Shown here: positions 56,751-64,000 of the stretch, one piece after another
Position numbering within the stretch: the stretch's first letter is position 1
Layout: every line of letters starts with the position of its first letter
NCBI GenBank assembly: GCA_010405405.1
Contig: MU004240.1
Coordinates: 698,217-762,216, forward strand
Length of the DNA stretch: 64,000 nucleotides
From: Microthyrium microscopicum
Taxonomy: Eukaryota > Ascomycota > Dothideomycetes > Microthyriales > Microthyriaceae
Direction of reading: 5' to 3'
Made by a program: the position numbers and the translations under genes
Notes under the pieces: model-generated
What the model was told of the DNA's origin: nothing
Seen by the model: the letters and a program-made list of their open reading frames with translations, nothing else
Database searches by the model: none

Positions 56751-58130
56751 GTTGATATAGAGTCTGAAATAGGGCTTTTGATGTGCAAACTATTGATCCG
56801 TGGGAAGATATGCTTTGATGTTGATGTTCAAATTCATAGATCTCGAGGTCATCACTAACATGTTATATACTACTTACGAGAGTCTACTTGCTTGAATCAT
56901 TCTCTTCACATGGCATCCAATTTGAAGAATAGCATGTTGTGATCCGAGGCGCAAATTTCTAGGTAGTCATTTGATACCTCCAAAACAACCGGATACTTTT
57001 GCTGAAAGGGTAGGTGAGTGGACAGTGGAGCTCATGCTAGAACCAGGGGAGAAGAAAACTTGGGGAAATAGTTCCTGGACCTGGTATAGTTGATCATGAA
57101 CTGACATGAAAGCTGGGGTACGTAAGATCTTCATTTCAAACCATGTAACCTTGAACTATAAAACCGTACTTGGGAGGATTGCGCCTTGTAATAACAGTCA
57201 CTGAGGTGTTTTTCAACAACCCAAGCCAAGAGGAGAAGTTGAGAAGAACAGCAAGAATCTTCTAGAGCGCTAGTTCAGTTGATAGGTTGGAAGTACTATG
57301 TCATGCCGTGTTATAAGGCTGGGAAGCGTTGTATAGAATGTTAATATACATGACACACTTTCCTCTTGAGTCGCTTGACAGCCGCCTTTGACTTACGCTT
57401 GCCAGGATCTGGCCGAACCAGGATCAAGTACCTGCTTCGAATAGCTGTAAGCCTGTAATATTACCGCCGAACATGCGACAAGCTGTGTGGAACCGTTGGC
57501 AACGTGGAGAACGTGGACAGCTAAGGCACGTAGCCAGTATCCTGGTTACATGCTTCTGCTTGCTATGTTTGGCAGCTGAGATGTCAATGGCAACATCCTC
57601 ATTCTACACTAGCTATGCACTCCGTACAATTTAGCCGTGCTTGTGTATGGGTCCGAAATGATGGTGAAGAACGAGTTGCCGGGATTTATTCTTTCTCGAT
57701 CTGCGATCGGGTTGACCAAAAACTAGACCGAGAAAACACCAGGACAGTGGCTTCTCCTTACTTGTAATCCGTTGTTCTACCATTCTCCTTTTCGGTGATT
57801 ACCTGGATGCTAGAGAGTTTGAGAGAAAAGTCAGATCCAGGTTGCTTTGCCGCCTGAAGATCAGACAATGTAGCTGCTCAATGATGACAGAAGCCAGGTA
57901 TATGGTGACTAGTCGCAACTTGCCTGGTTGCTCGGCTTTCGAATGCAATGGATGCCATGTCGAAGCTTGTGACAGCAATTGCAGTTATGGTTTTTGCGAT
58001 CACACAGCCAGGATGAATACAGGCCAGGAATGGTCTTCACCGAACCAATAGCACATCAAGCTTGTTGAACGAGCATTCTTTTCAATTCTTGAGGGTAAGT
58101 TCTTGCATTAAGCATGTTGGCATCGCCGGT
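56751..58130. other. Intergenic, upstream of the HsbA gene
   Basis: About 1.4 kb. It contains the HsbA promoter side and the 3' side of the ZRG17 gene. A 69-codon plus frame at 57842-58051 is Cys-rich (nine Cys) but has no signal peptide or convincing upstream exon, so it is not called. Confidence 0.45.
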
Positions 58131-59477
58131 CTATCGTTCTATCGTGATCTGCGTCGAGATTTCCCACTTCACTCCTTTACTCCCTTCTCCATAGCCACCA
58201 CCCAGGCCATTTTTGACTAGTCTCGCCACACGTTCCCGTAGCATCTCGACCTGGTCGCGACTCCGCACCCGAAGTTTGAAGTTTGCCATACACAGTCCAT
58301 AGTGCACTTGCCACACTTTCGCCTCATCAACCCCGCTGACGGCGGGCTCTTTGGTTAACTCTTGCACGATCTGACGTACACCTGGTCCGCTATACGACAT
58401 TAACAGCATTCGGCCTACGCCGTAACAGAGTCGCGAGCCGAGAGTAACCATTCCTATGGCGTAGGTAAAGCCAAGTATGGGGTCAACAATGCCAGACATG
58501 TGAACTCCAAACAGTGGCAGTACCAACAAGAAGATCGAAAGCGATATTGGCAGGAAGTGGCTTGGATTTCGGAATGCGCTAGGTAGAGACTCGAAAAGCG
58601 GGAAGCGGATAGCCTTACCAATCCGCGCATGGTTTCCTAGAGTTGATGCTGATATGACGGTACACATAATAGCGGCCAGAGGAGCCAATATCAATCCATA
58701 CCCGCTAGGAGGATCATGGCGATGCCCATGCGCTGCACCTGGGCCTTCTGAACTTTCAAGTGCGTGGGTCAGTCCGTGAGAGAAAAGATCCAATCCCATG
58801 AATAACAGTATAATGCTCATCGCCAGTCCGGCGAGTACTTCGCTTCGTTCCAAGCCAAACGGGTGGCTTATGCTGCTTCGATTCCATACTTCAAAGTTCC
58901 GGGAAACATCAACAGCCATGCAAAGAAACGCGCCGAGTACGTCGAAGAAGAGTAAGTGAGACAGAGCGGTCTGAGACAAGCTCTCATGAGCTCGAATCTG
59001 AACATACGCAGCCACTGCCAAGTGACATAGACACCATATCCATCTAGTCTTTTGCTCCTTCGTCATGCTGGCTCTAAACTCTCTAAATGTAGGGACCGGA
59101 AGTGATATAGGTAGTTGTAGAGGGGTTCTAGGGGCCGGGGATAGGATAATATGGTGTGATACGGAGCTTCGCGCATATTTGTGACCGCGACGTCGACCGA
59201 GATCCTACTCAATTAGAACGTGATGCATACATATAGGAGATCTACTACATACAGATTTTAAAGAGTTTGGAGCTGGGCCTACTAGGTATTGCTCTGTCTC
59301 AAAATTGAAGGGATTTGGGGTTGATTCTGTGCCAATAGCATCATTCTGGGACGATCGACGAGGCGAATACGGCCCAGCTGGACTAAGCGTGCCTTGAGAG
59401 AACGATACTGATCGCGGAGAGGCCCGCGGAGGGAAGTTCTCTGGTGGGGGGACGTTGATTGTTGGCGTGGACTGCAT
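58131..59477 (-). CDS. ZRG17: ZRG17-like CDF zinc transporter subunit
   Basis: Two exons (59477-59253, 59204-58131); 432 residues. In yeast Zrg17 pairs with Msc2 to carry zinc into the ER. The Pro/Ser-rich N terminus reads MQSTPTINVPPPENFPPRAS. The splice produces SDLGRRRGHKYARSSVSHH, matching the RRGH(R/K)YKHSSVSHQ motif of fungal ZRG17 proteins, then the conserved ASMTKEQKTRWIWCLCHL. About six hydrophobic segments follow, with a His-containing loop (GPGAAHGHRHDPPSG) before the fourth. The cytosolic C-terminal domain (VWQVHYGLCMANFKLRVRS) has the alpha-beta fold of CDF proteins. The usual HxxxD zinc site is not obvious, as expected for Zrg17, which is a partner subunit. Identification rests on motifs and order. 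Confidence 0.88.
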
Positions 59478-59989
59478 GTTGAAGGAATGGACGAGTGTCG
59501 GGTTGGCTCAAGCGCGAGACAATCAGCGCAACATATTCTACAATTGCCTTGGCACAACCAGCTACCTGTTATGAATGCACAAAGGAGTGATAGTCGCTAA
59601 GTGAAAAGAAATACAAAAGTGTCGAAGCTGAGGTTCGATGTCTTCACAGATGTCAGTTCACGATATCCACTTCTAGAAGTGACTAGCGTGAAGCCCCTGG
59701 ATCTTAAGCTCGCACGTGTCAAGTCGCCAGCCAACTTCATCCCTTCTTATTCACTATCAAATTCCCTTTGAAATCTTACTCGTATCAGTGGTTAGTGGTA
59801 CCGTAAGTTGTTCCATTGAAAGAGCGCGGGAAAATGTTGAGGCCAAGAATAAATAAAACAGGCGACCTGTCTAAGACTGAGCACGAAATATGACGAGTCA
59901 ATCAAAGCCTTGGACTTTGGAACCAAGCAGAATCTCAAGCAAAATGCCTCGATCATTCAATATGTGTATACTGGCGGTAGAGAGTCAAC
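59478..59989. other. ZRG17 promoter region
   Basis: About 510 bp between the ZRG17 start and the stop of the next minus-strand gene. No element was recognised. Confidence 0.45.
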
Positions 59990-61514
59990 TTAACCCCATC
60001 TCTGGCAAGCTTTCAACTCAGGGTTGTTCTTCCACGCACAATAGGATATCCAGACTTGTAATGCCGAGAACACGGACGCCAGGATACCGAAGAACACCGC
60101 AAAAGTGAGAGCCAGTACTCCGGCCCAATACATTGACCTTGGGGACTTCTTGCTTTCCGACCACCATCCGAGCTTACTAACAGGCGCCGGATCATCCGCA
60201 TCGAGCCACAGTTCGTAGAGCCGCTCTCCCCAATGTGGAAATTTCTGATAAAGACTGTCCACGTCAGTGGGCTGAAGAGCGTCTCCGGGGCTTTCATGTT
60301 GTTGCTGGTAACGCTGCAAAGCCAGCAAGCGGGGATCGGCCTGAAGTGTCTTGATGCCTCTGTTTAGTATGGCGCGTGAGCGCCTCTCATGAGGTGGAAA
60401 TAGCATCTCTAAACTACGGAGAGTTTCGCCGACAAGTTCCTGACTGAGACATCTGGATATTGCTCTAACATGACTGTTAATTGATATCAAAGACCAGAAT
60501 GCTCATGCATACTTCTCATCAGCACACTGCTGTGTTCGAGCGAGACATTGCTCCAGAAATCCTGTGTGAGAGAAGACATGCAGATATTTTCCATTAGCCG
60601 TTCTTTCCAACGTTAGATGATCCGGTAGATGAACCGTCCATTCAATTTCAATATCTGCATATCGTTCAAGATACGATGCTGTCAGCTTTTTGAGGTGGAT
60701 CCGTTCCCAGCGCTCTAAGCTCTGCCTTGTACCCTGTGAGTTGAGAGGAAATGTCCGTGCAAGAAAGTTTTCCAGACTCTCAGCATATGACCAGGATGGT
60801 CTGAAAATTTGTCCTGTTGTTACAACGTGGCCGGGAGCTGAAGACCGCGGTGTTACTAGGAATACCATTCTTACTACTAAATCCAACGCCCAATCATCCA
60901 CATGTGCATCCTCATCTGGTGAAGATGATGTACTTGTATGCAACAGCTCAGTGAGCTCCTGGCGAGATTTTCCCGGCGATCGATTTAGGATGTCAACGAT
61001 AGCGATTAGGCGATCGTGTACCCGGTGGTTGCCTCCTTCTGGCGCTACAAGCGACGGATGCAAATGGGCTATTGGAGCTATTTCATCCGCGTAGTACTGG
61101 AACCAGTGATCCAGTCGTCGCTGAGCCTCGTTATTCCAGCTACCGCTCCAAATCGCTGCTGCTAAGTCCTTTCTGGTCTCGCTGTCGATCTCGAAAAGAA
61201 CGTTTGTTTCTTGCACCTGAGGTGGCTCTGTTTCTTGCAACATCTCGAAAAAGCTTTTTGATTTACAGGTTAACGTTTCTGAAGGGGGGCTGAGCGCTTT
61301 ATCTCTGCAACGTCCTACTTTCTGCCTTGCGCTTGTCAACAGGCTGAGGCTGAGCTCCAAGTCTATTCTCTGCCAAGGAATGCATCTGTTTCAATCTTGA
61401 CGCATAAGCGCAACTGACAAGCTCAATTCGCGCGCTTTCTTTTTTGAGTCTGTCTACTTGCGCACTTTCGTATCTCTTCTTTACCATTCTGCAAATTCCT
61501 GATATGGAGCTCAT
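59990..61514 (-). CDS. Coiled-coil protein with C-terminal membrane hairpin
   Basis: Three exons in my model (61514-61319, 61278-60513, 60464-59990); 478 residues. It belongs to a widespread, uncharacterised Pezizomycotina family. The N-terminal about 65 residues form a charged helix (RMVKKRYESAQVDRLKKESA). The core includes LFEIDSETRKDLAAAIWSGS and WNNEAQRRLDHWFQYYADEI. HLPDHLTLERTANGKYLHVF and LSQELVGETLRSLEMLFPPH are the family's repeat-like motifs. A Trp/Arg stretch leads to a strong membrane segment (VLALTFAVFFGILASVFSAL) near the C terminus. The second intron (60465-60512) is well supported. The first is only 40 nt and uncertain; if absent, translation would start at 61243. Function is unknown. 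It is head-to-head with the protease-like gene. Confidence 0.72.
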
Positions 61515-61671
61515 GACTTATTAGTACGGGGGAATTTCCTTGTGGTTGTCGTCCCATCAATTCCACGTCTCGACGCGTACGGAGTAATGCCTAATATGTC
61601 GTAATTACCTACCAAGATCGGTACAACTACTCGGATATACAGCTCCTGGCGAAGGAATTCCAACAACGGCC
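61515..61671. promoter_or_regulatory. Compact bidirectional promoter
   Basis: Only 157 bp separate the two divergent start codons (up to about 430 bp if the minus gene starts at 61243). Both genes must share this control region, which suggests joint regulation. No specific binding site was recognised. Confidence 0.55.
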
Positions 61672-64000
61672 ATGAGTGGTAAAAATCTGGAGGACACACA
61701 GCCGGGAGCTCTCTTGCCTGTCCATCCGGCCGACGCAGGCCAGGCGATCTCAACGAAACCCGGGCTACGCTCACTACTACTGGCAGAAGGTTGCCGTTTG
61801 GGGAACAGCGTCAGACGTAACAGCATCCCCAGGATAAAGCCAAGCAATTCCGATGTTGGACCACCAACGCCGAACATCCTGATCAATGGCCAGGAAACTT
61901 CAGCTCGAATTGTTCAGCACACCCAGACAGTGAACAATACTGCCAATCTTCCGAAAGCAGAGAAGTGCGTGATTTTTCGCCCAATTACTGAACGATTTAC
62001 TCGGCCGTTATTTGCGTCTCACATAGGAGTTCGGGTCAAAAGCCAACTAACTTTCCGAGATGAAGAAGAAAAGACCTCATGCTACGCCAAGTTGCAGAAG
62101 TTCGCTGAACACGTTGACAAAAATTCCCTTGGGTTGTTTCGTGGTCACGGCAAGCCGACTCTAAGTTTTGACCTCGTTTCCGTTGAAGGCCTGCCTTCAT
62201 ACGAAAAGCAACCTTGTATTATGATTCGTGGTCTCAAATCAACAAAAGATATTGCCTATTTCCATGGGTTCATGTCAATAAAAGCTGTGCGATCGGTTTA
62301 TATTCCACTAAAGCTATGCTATGATCCGTCTCGTCTCAGGCGACCCGCAAGCAATGAATACGAAGTGTCCTCAACTACGGCTGATAAAACTCTCTGTGGG
62401 CAGCTTATACAACACAGAACAGAACACGGGAATTCGACCTCAACCATTGGCGGCATCATCGAGGTTGACGGCAAATATCTAGCATTGACTACAGCTCATG
62501 AGGCCTCACAAAACACATTGGCAAGTCTGCGCTCATCTCCAACAACCGACATGCTCCTAGATGACTGGAGCTCAGACGATGATGATAGTGATGATGATGA
62601 GGAGGATCTAGAGGGTCAACGGGCCCTGATATTAAACAACGAAGTCTGGAAGCAACAAAAACAGAATCGTTATGTCACACAGGAGTCAAATCCAGAGGTC
62701 ATTGAGATCGAGTCACCTCTGTCGATATTCCTTGAGCAACCCATGGCAGAAAACGCCAATACTTCTGACTGGCGGCTACACCCTATCGCTGCTAAAGATA
62801 TACGACCAAATCTACTGGAGATTGGGGATGTACAAAAGTATACGAGCTCAATAGAACCTTCGCCTAAGTCGGAGAATGTCTACATTCAGTGCGGGAAAAG
62901 TGGCCAACTGACGGGGGAGATTTCTCCAAACCTGTCCTTCTTGAAACCGAGCCCAGATAAGCCTTCCTTACTATGTTGGATGGTAAGTCTCCACAACAAG
63001 AATCATATCGACTTTATCATTCCTCCATGTTCGGTCTGAAAGCTGTTCTGTGAGGCGTCACAGAGTATCCTCTAGACAGATTCGTACCAATCAGGCTGGC
63101 TATCATCAATTACCATGGAACAATGCATGAGAAGTCACTAACACTTTGCAGGTTGTCCTTAGTATTGGTAACAGTGAGTTATGATCCTACGTGGCCCTTG
63201 ACATCGCTAAACAGCCCAGCTCTAAATACCGGCGATTCAGGATCATGGGTGATCGGCGAGTCTGGCAACAATGTCTTCGGTCATATCGTCGCCTGCACAG
63301 GCAAGGTATGCTATCTGATACCGATGCATGACATTATGAAAAGCATCAACGAGCTCCTCAAACCCACTTTCGCGCCTCGGTTAGCACAGCCTTATTATAC
63401 ACTAGCCATTACCGCATACCATCTTTTCCAGAGCGACGTCACGAAGCATCAAACCAGAGCTGTCACCTTAGCTACCCAGGCTGCATCATCAAATGTCCAG
63501 TCGAAAATCCTGGAGACCAATGATCACAACGGCCCTGCTCTGACTGTGACTGCAGAAAGCGACATAGCTAGGAAAATTTTAGCCGAACTCATATGCATCT
63601 GCGGACCCACGTTTGGTAGTGCCATCGATAAACCTGCTGGTTGGCTACAAACTCACAGCAAAGATATAGTTAAGGCTTCTCGCCTATTTGGTACATCGTA
63701 CTCTGGCGAGCAATATTTGGAGTGTCTTAGACTTTTTGCTGCCATCAACCGAAACCTACCTACGACTTGCTCAAAAAGTCTACTCTCAGTTCTCGCTGGG
63801 GATGACTGGTTCAATTTACGAGTGCCAGCAAGGCTCACAGCCACGCCAACGAAGTTTGATCTCACTAGCCATATATTGCCCTCAATGCCATCAGCTGTGT
63901 TTCCTGCCACGCTTGATCCTGTGCTCCAAACCGACGATACAAGGTCTCGCAAGATTGCCGAATCTTCAGCAGTAGGTGAGGGACAACCCGAGTTCCATTC
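61672..64000 (+). CDS. Chymotrypsin-fold serine protease-like protein (partial)
   Basis: Exons 61672-62982, 63152-63173 and 63220 to the window edge; the frame is still open at 64000, so the C terminus is missing. A trypsin-like domain is visible. CGQLIQHRTEHGNSTSTIGG begins the first barrel. LALTTAHEAS holds the catalytic His (276). NTSDWRLHPI fits the family's DWALI strand with the Asp (366). TLNTGDSGSWVIGESGNNVF contains the nucleophile Ser (451) in GDSG, followed by GHIVACTGKVCYLIPM. An acidic loop (DDDDSDDDEEDLEG) sits between His and Asp. The N-terminal 250 residues contain a conserved-looking block around SCYAKLQKFAEHVDKNSLGL. No signal peptide is seen, so an intracellular role is likely. 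About 190 residues after the protease domain match nothing I know. Confidence 0.75.

Noticed and set aside
57842-58051. Cys-rich 69-codon plus frame, possible small secreted protein
   Set aside because: No signal peptide, no plausible upstream exon, and Cys codons scattered without a recognisable pattern.

Overview
The window is nuclear DNA of a filamentous ascomycete (Pezizomycotina, tentatively Leotiomycetes). Genes are spaced 0.2-5 kb apart on both strands. Most are interrupted by 44-75 nt introns with GT donors, TACTAAC/GCTAAC-type branch sites and AG acceptors. Several encoded families are typical of filamentous fungi: HsbA, NST1, MRP51, ZRG17, Rho2, and a C-terminally anchored TM family.

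Left third (1-23 kb). A MITE copy precedes a BCS1-like AAA ATPase. Then come a PTS2-bearing peroxisomal thiolase, a COMT-type O-methyltransferase, a PAP2 lipid phosphatase, a GNAT acetyltransferase, a DAG/sphingosine-kinase-like protein, a secreted FAD oxidase, a class II cAMP phosphodiesterase, eEF1B-gamma and mitochondrial ribosomal protein uS9m. The long second intron of the eEF1B-gamma gene holds a box C/D snoRNA whose 13-nt guide matches the conserved 25S rRNA target of yeast snR38. Yeast SNR38 lies in an intron of TEF4, the same host gene.

Middle (23-46 kb). A gene-poor stretch of almost 5 kb leads to a Gln-rich protein. Next are a possible small Trp/Cys-rich ORF, a carnosine N-methyltransferase-like gene divergent from a second GNAT, a 1913-residue DH/PH (RhoGEF-like) protein, phosphoacetylglucosamine mutase (chitin precursor synthesis) and mitochondrial mL40.

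Right part (46-64 kb). Rho2 GTPase (with a 6-nt microexon) is divergent from the stress protein NST1. They are followed by a PRELI/UPS lipid-transfer protein divergent from mitochondrial MRP51, a secreted HsbA-like surface protein and the Zn transporter subunit ZRG17. The window ends in a head-to-head pair separated by only 157 bp: a coiled-coil protein with a C-terminal hydrophobic hairpin, and a chymotrypsin-fold protease-like protein that keeps a full His-Asp-Ser triad and runs off the right edge.

Four copies of one MITE family lie in intergenic DNA (three are exactly 211 bp). Many genes serve mitochondria (BCS1-like, uS9m, mL40, MRP51, UPS) or cell wall and polarity (AGM1, Rho2, the DH/PH protein, HsbA), but no biosynthetic cluster or operon-like unit is evident. 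Splice models are mine and were checked for frame closure and family alignment only.
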